A DNA stretch of 59,787 bases from Candidatus Rokuibacteriota bacterium (GTDB lineage: Bacteria; Methylomirabilota; Methylomirabilia; Rokubacteriales; CSP1-6), in the NCBI GenBank assembly GCA_003220315.1, contig QHSA01000150.1, forward strand, positions 1-59,787, given 5' to 3'. The notes beneath the pieces were generated by a model that made no database searches, was not told the DNA's origin, and was given only the letters and a program-made list of their open reading frames with translations. Each line of letters begins with the position of its first letter. Positions within the stretch are counted from its first letter, which is position 1. The translations under genes were made by a program, and so were the position numbers. Shown one piece after another: positions 49,691 through 58,200 of this stretch.

Positions 49691-50636
49691 ATCGGAGGGG
49701 GCCTCGGTGGCCCCCCGTCCATCTCCCCCATTGGGGGAGGCGTGGGCAAAGCCCGCGCTCGAAAGCGGACCGGCGCACCCGCTCGCGCCGACGCTGCGCG
49801 CGGTAGGGCGGTTCGCACGGCGCAAGCCGCTCGGCGCGCTCGGCGCGCTGATCGTCGTCGCGATGCTGGTGATGGCGGCGTTCGCCGAGCGGATCGCGCC
49901 GTACGGCTACGACGACACGATCCGCGGCGCGCGCATGCAGCCGCCCAGCGCCGCCCACTGGCTCGGGACCGACAACCTCTCCCGCGACATGTGGAGCCGC
50001 ATCGTCTACGGCGCGCGCGTGTCGGTCACCGTGGGCTTCGCGACGATCGGCCTCGCGATCTTCCTGGCGTCGGTGATCGGCGTGTCGAGCGGCTACTTCG
50101 GCGGCGCCTACGACCTCGTGGTCCAGCGGATCGTCGACGCGTGGCTGTCCTTTCCGTACCTGGTGATCATCCTCTCGGTCATGGCCGTCCTCGGCCCCGG
50201 GCTCCTCAACCTCGTGGTGGCGCTCACCATCCTCAGCGCGGCGATCAACTCGCGCGTGATCCGCGGCGCGACGATCGCGGTGGCCCAGGGCACCTACGTC
50301 GAGGCGGCGCGCGCGCTCGGCTGCGGTCACGCGCGGATCATCACCCGCCATATCCTGCCCAACGTCACGGCGACGATCATCATCCTGGCCACGATCGGGC
50401 TCGGCGCCGTGACCCTGGCGGAGTCGGCGCTCTCGTTCCTGGGCTTCGGCGTGCCGCCGCCCTTCCCGTCGTGGGGCGCGATGCTCTCCGGCTCGGGCCG
50501 TACGTACATGTTCCGCGCGCCGTGGATGGCGGTGTGGCCCGGAGTGGCGATCTCGCTCGCCGTCTTCGGCTTCAACATGCTCGGCGACGCGCTGCGCGAT
50601 GTGCTCGACCCGCGACTGCGCGGAGGAGCGCGGTGA
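49659..50636 (+). CDS. Dipeptide/oligopeptide ABC transporter permease (DppC-like)
   Basis: 325 residues if started at ATG 49659; GTG 49707 and TTG 49731 are in-frame alternatives. From about residue 40 it is a normal DppC permease: RFARRKPLGALGALIVVAML, SAAHWLGTDNLSRDMWSRIVYGARVS, the coupling loop TYVEAARALGCGHARIITRHILPNV and SFLGFGVPPPFPSWGAML. The first 35-40 residues (ESEGASVAPRPSPPLGEAWA...) are encoded by the family-2 intergenic repeat at 49690-49775, so the true N terminus is partly repeat DNA. No standard start codon exists between the repeat and the conserved region. No partner ATPase gene follows. Confidence 0.88.
   Translation: MPSSIPGSDTESEGASVAPRPSPPLGEAWAKPALESGPAHPLAPTLRAVGRFARRKPLGALGALIVVAMLVMAAFAERIAPYGYDDTIRGARMQPPSAAHWLGTDNLSRDMWSRIVYGARVSVTVGFATIGLAIFLASVIGVSSGYFGGAYDLVVQRIVDAWLSFPYLVIILSVMAVLGPGLLNLVVALTILSAAINSRVIRGATIAVAQGTYVEAARALGCGHARIITRHILPNVTATIIILATIGLGAVTLAESALSFLGFGVPPPFPSWGAMLSGSGRTYMFRAPWMAVWPGVAISLAVFGFNMLGDALRDVLDPRLRGGAR
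49690..49775 (+). repeat. Family-2 repeat copy running into the DppC-like coding region
   Basis: AATCGGAGGGGGCCTCGG opens both this copy and the one at 41428. GGGGGCC-TCGGT-GGCCCCC and CTCCCCC-ATT-GGGGGAG can form hairpins, then GGGC-AAA-GCCC and CGCTCGAA follow as in the other copy. Here the element lies inside the open frame of the second permease. Confidence 0.65.
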
Positions 50637-50943
50637 AGGCGCTTCCGGGCTTGACGCCGGGCCGGGCCCGGAGTAGACAGAAGATACGGCGATGCGGGAG
50701 ACGTCCCGTACGCCGTTGTGGGCTCACTCCGATCCAGGAGGTGGTGGATGGAGACGCTACCACCGGACCCAGTAGCCGCGCCGTCCGGAGCGTAATAGCG
50801 GCACGAGCGGCGCCCGAGTCTGGAGTCCCTTGATCCCGGTTTGAACCGGGACGCGCAGCTACGCCTGCGCAACCACAACCAGGGGATGCCGTGGGCGGGA
50901 GCCTTCCCGCCCACGCCCCCGACGATCCCGCCGGTTTCCTCCC
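50637..50943. other. Gene-free gap with strong hairpins
   Basis: This 307-nt stretch separates the transporter from the C39-like gene. It contains CCCGGTT-TG-AACCGGG (about 50845-50860) and a 10-bp hairpin, GTGGGCGGGA-GCCT-TCCCGCCCAC (about 50890-50913), the latter terminator-like. The remaining sequence has no credible coding frame and no tRNA shape. A noncoding RNA or remnant of a mobile element is possible but not supported. Confidence 0.45.
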
Positions 50944-51972
50944 ATGCCGACTGATCTCTTTGTTGCAGCCTCCGGTTGGCCGTCGAGCGCCCTCGCGGAC
51001 GTGGTGCCCCCGGCGTGCCGCCGCGATGTCGAGGCCGCGCCCGCTCCGCGCCGCGACGGCGACGACGCGGTCGTCGAGCTTCCCGTGTGGCGTCCACGCC
51101 GGGCGGCGCGCCACCTCGTGCCCGCGTTCAGCGCGCTCCACCCCGCCCCCGCGAGCTTCAGGTTCGAGGTCTCGCTCGAGCGCGCGGGCCGGTGGTCGGC
51201 GTGGGTAGCGGGGGCGACGATCGGCGAGGCGCGCTTCGCGCCGCTCGGCGGGCGCACCGACGGGCTCGCCGCGGAGATCGACGAGTTCGTGGCGGAGGCG
51301 CCCGCGCACGCCGTGCGTGTGCGGCTGCGCCTCCGCGTCGACGATCGGCACGCCCCCCTGGCGGCGCCCTGGCTCGTGAGCCTCTCCGCGTGGGACGGCA
51401 GCCTCCCGACGCCGGACACGGCTCCGGGAGGCGGCGCCGTGCGTCTCGCGGTGCCCGCGCTGAGCCAGATGGACGCCGACGAGGCGATCCGGATGCGGAT
51501 CTGCTCGCCCGCCAGTGTCGCGATGGTCCTCGCGTACTGGAGCGCGCGCGTGGAGGTCGCCTCACTGGCGCGCGAGATCTTTCACCCCGGCCTCGACCGC
51601 TACGGCGTCTGGCCGGCGGCGATCCGCGCGGCGGGGCGCTACGGCGTGGCCGGCTACCTCTTGAGATTCCCCGACTGGCCGTCGGCGGCGTGGTGTCTCA
51701 CGCAGGGCCTGCCCGTGATCGCCTCCGTCAGGTACGGCGCCGGGGAACTCGCCGGCGCCGCGGTCCCGGAGACGACCGGGCACCTCCTGGTGCTGACCGG
51801 CTACGAGGGCGACGCGGTCCTCGTGAACGATCCCGCCGCGGCGACCGCGGCGAGCGTCGCGCGTCGCTACCGGCTCGACCAGCTCTGCCGCGTCTGGCTC
51901 GAGCGCGCCGGCGTGGGCTACGTGCTCGTCAGGCCGCCCACGTCCCCCGGCGGCCCCTCTCCACGGCCATGA
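50944..51972 (+). CDS. C39-like peptidase-family protein
   Basis: 342 residues. The N-terminal half (to about 165) is a beta-rich region of unknown role, with VELPVWRPRRAARHLVPAFS and SFRFEVSLERAGRWSAWVAGA. The C-terminal half is a papain-like C39-type domain: catalytic Cys187 in RICSPASVAMVLAYW, His280 in TGHLLVLTGYEG and Asp296 in LVNDPAA. No export signal is evident, so it could be cytoplasmic or use an atypical route. C39-like proteins cut leader or peptidoglycan-linked peptides, but no bacteriocin precursor or ABC partner is next to it. Confidence 0.82.
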   Translation: MPTDLFVAASGWPSSALADVVPPACRRDVEAAPAPRRDGDDAVVELPVWRPRRAARHLVPAFSALHPAPASFRFEVSLERAGRWSAWVAGATIGEARFAPLGGRTDGLAAEIDEFVAEAPAHAVRVRLRLRVDDRHAPLAAPWLVSLSAWDGSLPTPDTAPGGGAVRLAVPALSQMDADEAIRMRICSPASVAMVLAYWSARVEVASLAREIFHPGLDRYGVWPAAIRAAGRYGVAGYLLRFPDWPSAAWCLTQGLPVIASVRYGAGELAGAAVPETTGHLLVLTGYEGDAVLVNDPAAATAASVARRYRLDQLCRVWLERAGVGYVLVRPPTSPGGPSPRP

Positions 51973-52022
51973 GGACCTCGTGGCCGGGGTGTCCCCCGGG
52001 CCGGGTCGTACCCAAGTCGCGG

Positions 52023-52028
52023 TACAAT
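52023..52028 (+). promoter_or_regulatory. -10 box (TACAAT) of the small lipoprotein gene
   Basis: TACAAT ends 9 nt before ATG 52038 and no Shine-Dalgarno sequence lies between. No clear -35 box. Confidence 0.5.
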
Positions 52029-52037
52029 GCGGCGGGA

Positions 52038-52310
52038 ATGCGCAGCGAGGCGATCCTGATCGCTCTGGGACTGGCGGCAGTGCTCGGGGGCTGCTCGAGC
52101 GGCGATGACCGCGAGTGGATGAAGATCAGCGAGAAGTACACGACGGAAGAGTTCCGTCGCGACTACGCCGAGTGCTCTAGGGGCGGCAAGCTCGACGAGG
52201 AATGCATGAAGCGCCGCGGCTGGGTCGCGGTGACGGCGCCGAAGCAGGAGGACAAGCCGTTCAGCGATCCTACCGGGGGGCGGGACGCCCGGCCCCGCAC
52301 CAGGTACTGA
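52038..52310 (+). CDS. Small lipoprotein of unknown function
   Basis: 90 residues from ATG 52038. RSEAILIALGLAAVLGGCSSG is a lipoprotein signal with lipobox LGGC near residue 18, so the mature protein is anchored to a membrane. The rest is charged and short: EWMKISEKYTTEEFRRDYAECSR, then CMKRRGWVAVTAPK, with two further cysteines that may form a disulfide. I know no family. It has its own -10 box and its stop overlaps the possible CTG start of the HAD gene. Confidence 0.75.
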   Translation: MRSEAILIALGLAAVLGGCSSGDDREWMKISEKYTTEEFRRDYAECSRGGKLDEECMKRRGWVAVTAPKQEDKPFSDPTGGRDARPRTRY

Positions 52311-52936
52311 TCACGGCGCCGCGCGCCGTCATCTTCGACTTCGGCGGCGTGATCTGGAACATGGGCTGGGACTCGGCTCGGGACCTCGAGGCGGCGCACG
52401 GCCTGCCCGCGGGGAGCCTCCACGCGACCCTTTACGGCGGAGACGCGTGGCGCCTCGTGGAGCGCGGGCGCGGTGACCGTGAGACGTGGCTCGCCGGCGC
52501 CCACCGCGCGCTCGAAGAGCTCGCCGGCCGCCCGCTCCCGCCGCTCCACTCCGAGTGGCGCGCGCTGCAGGCGCCGATCCGCACGAACATCGAGCTGGTG
52601 CGGGCGCTCCGCCCGCGCCATCGCACGGGAATCCTGTCGAACGCCGACGCGACGCTTCGCGAGCGGCTCACGAACGTCGTCGGCGTCGTGGACCTCTTCG
52701 ACGACATCGTGTGCTCGGCGGAGGTCGGGCTCGCCAAGCCGGAGCCGGCGATCTACGCGCTCGCGTGCGACCGGCTCGGCGTCCCGCCGGGCGCCTGCGT
52801 GTTCGTCGACGACCACGAGGCCAACGTCGACGCGGCCACGGGCGCCGGGCTCCGCGCGATCCTCTACCGCGTCGACCGGGGCGACGACCTGCGCGCCCAG
52901 CTCGCCACGGCGGGCGTGGCGGTCGCTCGGTCGTGA
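52202..52936 (+). CDS. HAD-superfamily hydrolase
   Basis: The conserved domain is a subfamily-IA HAD phosphatase: motif I VIFDFGGVIWN (nucleophile Asp), motif II GILSNADAT, Lys in LAKPEPAIYALA and motif III VFVDDHEANVDAA. Coordinates given are from the first ATG (52202), but the first 35 residues overlap the lipoprotein gene in another frame and look unlike the rest. A CTG at 52307 that overlaps the lipoprotein stop (CTGA), just before the domain, may be the real start. The gene overlaps the channel gene by 4 nt. Substrate unknown. Confidence 0.82.
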   Translation: MHEAPRLGRGDGAEAGGQAVQRSYRGAGRPAPHQVLITAPRAVIFDFGGVIWNMGWDSARDLEAAHGLPAGSLHATLYGGDAWRLVERGRGDRETWLAGAHRALEELAGRPLPPLHSEWRALQAPIRTNIELVRALRPRHRTGILSNADATLRERLTNVVGVVDLFDDIVCSAEVGLAKPEPAIYALACDRLGVPPGACVFVDDHEANVDAATGAGLRAILYRVDRGDDLRAQLATAGVAVARS

Positions 52937-53934
52937 GCTCTCGGGAACGTCTCCGGCAGATCCTGGTCCTCCTCGTCGGGGTCATCGCGCTCGGCACCAT
53001 CGGCTATCAGCTCATCGAGCGGTGGGGGTTCTTCGACTCGCTCTACATGACCGTGGTCACCGTCTCCTCGGTGAGCTTCGATTCGGTCCATCCCCTGACG
53101 CGGACCGGGCGCTGGTTTACGATCGGGCTGATCGTCGTGGGTCGCGCGATCGTCCTGTACGCGATCGGCGCGCTCACCGCGTTCTGGGTCGAGGGTGACC
53201 TTTCGCACCTATGGGAGAAGCGAAGGATGGAGCGACAGATCGCGGCGTTGCGGGACCACATCATCGTCTGCGGCGGTGGCGAGATGGGACGCCACGTGGC
53301 GCGGGAGCTGCTCAGGACGCGCCGGCCCTTCGTCTGCATCGAGATCGATCCGGGAAAGGAGGAGGCGCTCCGAAAGCTCGGGGAGGGGATCCTCTACGTC
53401 ATCGGCGACGCGACCACGAGCGACGTGCTCCAGCGCGCCCGGGCCGAGGCGGCACGCGGGCTCATCGCGTGCATGCCCGCGGACAAGGACAACCTCTTCG
53501 CGCTCATGTCGGCGCACGAGCTGAACCCGTCGATCCGCATCGTGTCACGCGCGGTCGCGTACGACGCGGGCCCGAAGCTCCTCAAGGCGGGCGCCGCCGC
53601 GGTCGTCTCCGTGCCCACCATCGGCGGCCTGCGTCTCGCCTCCGCGATGGTGCGTCCGAACGTCGTGGACCTCCTCGACGCGATGCTCCGGGCGCCGGGC
53701 GCGACGCGCGTCGAGGAAGTCACGGTCGGCCGCGCGGCGGCGGGGCAGACGCTGGGGGCGCTGAAGCTTCAGGAGCGGACCGCCGTGATCGTCTTCGCGC
53801 TCCGCGATGCGGCGACGCAGCGCCACGTCTTCAACCCACCGCCGGAGCGCGTGCTCCAGGCCGGGGACGTGCTCATGGGATGCGCCGACCCGGAGCAGGT
53901 CGCCGCGCTCCAACGCATCGTCACGGAGGGCTGA
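52933..53934 (+). CDS. Two-TM channel-like protein with TrkA-N domain and altered selectivity filter
   Basis: 333 residues from GTG 52933 (4-nt overlap with HAD). Two membrane helices (about residues 9-26 and 62-85) flank a pore region as in prokaryotic K+ channels. A cytoplasmic TrkA-N (RCK) domain follows, with NAD-binding loop HIIVCGGGEMGRHVAREL, IEIDPGKEEALRK and YVIGDATTSDVLQRA, then a TrkA-C-like segment (VEEVTVGRAAAGQTLGALKL). The pore region reads SSVSFDSVHP where T-V-G-(Y/F)-G is expected; both filter glycines are gone. Either it conducts another ion or it is a sensor. The substitutions are unambiguous in the DNA. Confidence 0.85.
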   Translation: MSSRERLRQILVLLVGVIALGTIGYQLIERWGFFDSLYMTVVTVSSVSFDSVHPLTRTGRWFTIGLIVVGRAIVLYAIGALTAFWVEGDLSHLWEKRRMERQIAALRDHIIVCGGGEMGRHVARELLRTRRPFVCIEIDPGKEEALRKLGEGILYVIGDATTSDVLQRARAEAARGLIACMPADKDNLFALMSAHELNPSIRIVSRAVAYDAGPKLLKAGAAAVVSVPTIGGLRLASAMVRPNVVDLLDAMLRAPGATRVEEVTVGRAAAGQTLGALKLQERTAVIVFALRDAATQRHVFNPPPERVLQAGDVLMGCADPEQVAALQRIVTEG

Positions 53935-54001
53935 GATTCGGGCGCCGGCTTTGGCGGCGCAGTCGGTGTAGGGGTGGACCGCGCGGTGACCGGTCGTGGG
54001 T

Positions 54002-54030
54002 GTCGGGGGGAGCGGCGCCGCTCCCCCGAC
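54002..54030. terminator. Long palindrome between convergent genes (family 3)
   Basis: Arms starting GTCGGGGG and ending CCCCCGAC enclose AGCGGC-GCCGCT, giving a 14-bp stem with one unpaired G. It closely matches 34512-34537. It lies just before the stop of the minus-strand gene that begins at 54526, so it probably ends transcription from one or both sides. Confidence 0.65.
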
Positions 54031-54031
54031 G

Positions 54032-54526
54032 TTACTCGGCCGGCTTCGCCGCGACCGTTGAGCGCTCGGCGATGGTCGCCGCGAGCGCGCGCACGCGGTC
54101 GGCGGCGCCCTTGTCGCTGTGGAGCGCCGCGAGCCCCTCGGCGACGCGGAGGCACTGCTCGACCATCGCGCCGTCGCCGAGCGCGCCGAACGCCTCCGCG
54201 GCGTCGAGCACGCCGTTGAGCGAGCCCTGCTGGCGCGCGCGGAAGAGCGCCAGCCAGTACGTCTCCCGTGCCCGCGCCTCCGATGCCTTGCCGAAGCCGG
54301 GGATCGCGCCGATCCTGAGGGAGCCCGCCGCGACCTCCACGAGCCCGCGCCACCCTGGCGTCGCGAGGGCGGCTGCGTAGGCGTTGCGCCAGGCGCGCAC
54401 GGCGGTCGTCGCGTTCCGCTCCGTGAGCGCCTGGTCCATCGCGTGGATGTGCTCGGTCCACGGACCCGCAGCCTCGATCCGCGTCGTCGTCCTGCCGTCG
54501 ACTCCGTTCTGCGTTCGACCCGTCAT
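54032..54526 (-). CDS. Hypothetical alpha-helical protein, paralogue of its neighbour
   Basis: 164 residues from ATG 54526, overlapping the preceding gene by 4 nt. It is clearly a copy of the next gene: both contain an A-V-x-x-W-R-(N/D)-A-Y-A-A-A-L run, then G-(F)-x-K-A-(S/A)-E-x-(R/K)-A-R-x-x-Y and ALFRARQ-(Q/E)-(G/A)-SL-(N/D)-GVL with EAF-x-x-LGD. The pattern of Ala-rich helices resembles TPR-type repeats. This copy has no signal peptide, so it should be cytoplasmic. Function unknown. Confidence 0.72.
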   Translation of the reverse strand: MTGRTQNGVDGRTTTRIEAAGPWTEHIHAMDQALTERNATTAVRAWRNAYAAALATPGWRGLVEVAAGSLRIGAIPGFGKASEARARETYWLALFRARQQGSLNGVLDAAEAFGALGDGAMVEQCLRVAEGLAALHSDKGAADRVRALAATIAERSTVAAKPAE

Positions 54527-55128
54527 CGGACGTTTCCCTCCCGGCCGAGCTCGTTCTGGTGCTCGACCTCGAGCCTGCGTGCTTCCCAGCGCTCCGCGAA
54601 GACGCGGAGACGCCGGTCGGCGCGCGCGTCGCGCGTCTCCGCCGCGAGCGGGCGCGCGAGCTTGAGGCACTGCTCGACGACGGGGGCGTCGCCGAGCTCG
54701 GCGAACGCTTCGGCGGCCCGGAGCACCCCGTCCAGCGAGGCCTCCTGGCGGGCGCGGAAGAGGGCCGCGAGATAGATCGTGCGCGCCTTCACCTCCGCCG
54801 CCTTCTTGAATCCGCCGAGATCCCCCAGCCGGCGATAGACGTCGCCGACCGCGACCAGGCCCTCCCAGTGACGGCTTCGCAGCGCGGCGGCGTAGGCGTC
54901 GCGCCAGCGCAGCACCGCCACTGGCACGTCGCTCTTGCCCACCGCGTCGTCGACCTTCGTGAGGTGCGTTCTCCAGTCCACCTGCGATTCGGGGGCGATC
55001 GCGTGACCCGCGAATGCGTCGGTCACGGCGACGGCCGGGACCATCAACGCGAGCAGGGACGCCAGCGCCAGGATCAGCCGCCAGGACGAGCCACAGGCCA
55101 CAATCGAATTCCGCTCCAGGGTGTGCAT
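54523..55128 (-). CDS. Exported hypothetical alpha-helical protein, paralogue of its neighbour
   Basis: 201 residues from ATG 55128. Residues about 17-38 form a hydrophobic signal or anchor (LILALASLLALMVPAVAVTDAFA), followed by a helical domain homologous to the adjacent downstream gene: WRDAYAAALRSRHWEGL, GGFKKAAEVKARTIYLAALFRARQ and LRAAEAFAELGDAPVVEQCLKLAR. The tandem pair therefore has one exported and one cytoplasmic version of the same helical module. Both are transcribed away from the sigma-54-type regulator gene, with only 77 nt between starts, so the regulator may control them. Confidence 0.75.
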   Translation of the reverse strand: MHTLERNSIVACGSSWRLILALASLLALMVPAVAVTDAFAGHAIAPESQVDWRTHLTKVDDAVGKSDVPVAVLRWRDAYAAALRSRHWEGLVAVGDVYRRLGDLGGFKKAAEVKARTIYLAALFRARQEASLDGVLRAAEAFAELGDAPVVEQCLKLARPLAAETRDARADRRLRVFAERWEARRLEVEHQNELGREGNVR

Positions 55129-55205
55129 GAGCCTCTGACGTCACGCAATGCCAATACCAACGTGGAAACTCATAGGGGATCAGTTACTTACGGCTGAGTG
55201 ATCGG

Positions 55206-58200
55206 GTGGCCAAGATGGTGAGTGGTCAAGACCTGAACACCAAGTTGACCGGTTGGAGTAACATGCTGGGAGCGATGAAGCCGATGGCCGAGCTCCTCGG
55301 CGAGAGCGCCGGGATCAAGGCTGTACGCGACAAGCTCCGGCGGCTGATCGAGCGACATCACGAGCTGCGTCGTGTGCCGCCTGTGCTGATCGAAGGGGAG
55401 ACGGGCACCGGCAAGGGGCTGCTCGCACGCATCATCCATCGTGCGGGCCCACGCCCGGACGGTCCGTTCGTGGACGTGAACTGCGCGGCGATTCCCGAGA
55501 CGCTGCTCGAGGCCGAGATGTTCGGGTTCGAGCGTGGCGCGTTCACGGACGCGCGGCGCGCCAAGCCGGGCCTCTTCCAGACGGCGCACCGCGGAACGAT
55601 CTTCCTCGACGAGGTCGGGCTCCTGCCCGAGGCGCTCCAGGCGAAGCTCCTCAAAGTGCTGGAAGAGCGCACGGTGCGGCGCCTCGGGTCCACCCGGGAC
55701 GAGGCCGTGGACGTGTGGATCGTCACCGCGACCAACGAGGACCTTCGGACGGCGGTCCGTGAGCGGCGCTTTCGAGAGGACCTCTACCACCGGCTGGCCG
55801 TCCTCCCGCTCGCGCTGCCGCCGCTGCGCGAGCGCGGCGCGGACATCGGGGCGCTGGCCGACCACTTCCTCCAAGGCGCGTGCGCGGACTACGGCGTCCC
55901 GCCCAAGACGCTCACCGCGGCCGCGCACGCCGCGCTCCTGGCGTACCCCTGGCCGGGCAATGTGCGCGAGCTCGCCAACCTCATGGAGCGGGTCACGCTC
56001 TTGTCACCCGAGCCGGAGGTGACGGCAGAGATGCTCGGGCTCTCCAAGACGATCCGCGGGAAGGAGCGCGAAAGGGAGCGCGTCGAGACGGGCTCGCTGG
56101 AGGACGCCGTCCGTGACCGAGTGGCAGAGGTGCTCCGCCAGACTCGCTGGAACATCTCTCGCTCGGCCGCGCTCCTCGGGATCTCACGCAACACGCTCCG
56201 TGCGCGCATCGAGAAGTACGGTCTCAAGAGCGGCGTGCCCGCGCCGTCCGTGCCGCGGCGCGTCCCGCGACCCGCCCCGCGCCCGCCGGTCGCGCCGCCC
56301 GGCGCGCCCGCCCCGGCGGTGCCGGCCGCGCTCCGGTGGGAGCGCCGGCGCGTGACGCTCTTGAGGGCGACGCTCTCCCTCGCCCCGGAGTCGGACGAGC
56401 CTCTCGAGGCGAGCCGTGCGCTCGGGGTCCTGGTCGAGAAGGTCACGAGCTTCGGCGGGCGCATCGAGGGCATGAGCCCGACGGGCGTCATGGCCGCGTT
56501 CGGGCTCGACGCGACGGAGGACGCGCCGAGTCGGGCCGCGCACGCCGCCATGGCAATCCAGAAGGCCGCCGCGCGGGCGCGCCCGGAGGATCCGCGGGCG
56601 CCGGCCGTGACGGTCGGGATCCATCTCGCGCAGTGCCTTGTCGGGCACGCGCCGCACGTGACGGAGCTCGCCATCGAGGCCAAGCAGAAGGCGGTCGAGG
56701 TGCTGTCGGCGCTCGTCGAGCGTGGCGAGCCCGGATCGGTCCTCGTCACCGAAGCCGCCGCCCCGTTCCTGGAGCGCCGCTTCGAGCTACTGGACTTCGC
56801 GGGCGGCGTGCTCGGCCGAGTCTTCATCCTCGCCGGGCGCGGGTCGAGCGTCCTCGGCAGGCACGTGGCGACGTTCGTCGGCCGCCACCGGGAGATCGAG
56901 CTCCTCTGGAGCCGCCTCGAGTCGGCGATGCGGGGCCAGGGCCAGATCGTCGGGATCAGCGGTGAGGCCGGGATCGGCAAGTCGCGCCTGCTCTCCGAAT
57001 TCCACCAGAGCGTCGTCGGCAAGCCCATCGGCTACGTCGAGGCGCAGTGCCTCTCGTACGGCCCGGCCACCCCGTACCTTCCGGTGCTGGAGGCCCTCAA
57101 GGCGAGCGGCGGGATCACCGACGCCGACACGCCCGACGTCGTGGTCGAGCGCGTCGGCGTCGCCCTGCGCGAGATCGGAATGGATCCCGCCCGGAGCGGC
57201 CCGTACCTCCTTCATCTGCTCGGCGTCGAGGCGGGTGTGGAGCGACTGGCGACGCTCGAGCCGGACGTGCTCAAGGCGCGCGTGTTCGAGACGCTACGGC
57301 AGATGTGGATCGGGAGGAGCCGCCACCTCCCGCTCGTCATCGTGGTCGAAGATCTCCAGTGGGCCGACACCATCTCCGAGGAGTTCTTCGCGTCGCTCGC
57401 GGAGGTCCTGGCGGGCTCGCCGATCCTCCTGGTCTCGACCTACCGCGCGGGCTACCGGCCGCCGTGGATCGACAGATCCTACGCGACCCAGGTCGCGCTC
57501 CTGCCGCTCGCCCCCGACGAGAGCCGTCACGTCCTGAAATCGACCCTCGGCGGGGGCGAGATCTCAGACGCCCTCGCCGACCTCATTGTCGCGAAGGCCG
57601 AGGGCAACCCGTTCTTCGTCGAGGAGCTCGGGCGCGCGGTGCGGGAGCAGGGCGGGGCGGCGGGGGCCCTCACGGTGCCGGACACGATCCAGGAGGTGCT
57701 CCTCGGCCGGATCGGCCGTCTCGCTCCGGAGGACAAGCGACTGCTCGAAATCGCGGCGGTGGTCGGCAAGGACGTGCCGTTCTCGATCGTCCAGGCGGTG
57801 GCCGGGGTCGGGGAGGACGTGCTCCGCGACGCCTGCGCCCGTCTCAAGGCCGCGGAATTTCTCTCCGAGACGGGCGCCTCGCCCGAGCCCGAGTACACCT
57901 TCAGGCACGCGCTCACCCACGAGGTCGCGTACACGAGCGTGCCCCCGGCGCAGCGCCAGATCCTCCACGCGCGGATCGTCGAGGCGATCGAGCGGCGCCA
58001 TCCCGACCGGCTCGCGGACCACGTCGAGCGTCTCGCCCACCACGCGGTGCTCGGAGCGGTGTGGGGCAAAGCCGTCGGCTACCTCCGTGAGGCTGCGGCG
58101 CGGGCGACCGCGCGCTCCGCGCATCGCGAGGCGGTGGCGTATCTCGAGCAGGCGCTGACGGCCCTCGCGCGTCTGCCGCAGAGTCGCGCCAAAACCGAGG

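Noticed and set aside
50841-50865. tRNA-like hairpin (GGTTTGAACC)
   Set aside because: No acceptor stem, anticodon arm or CCA end could be folded around it.
50944-51972. Bacteriocin maturation locus around the C39-like protease
   Set aside because: No double-glycine leader peptide gene and no fused or adjacent ABC exporter were found.
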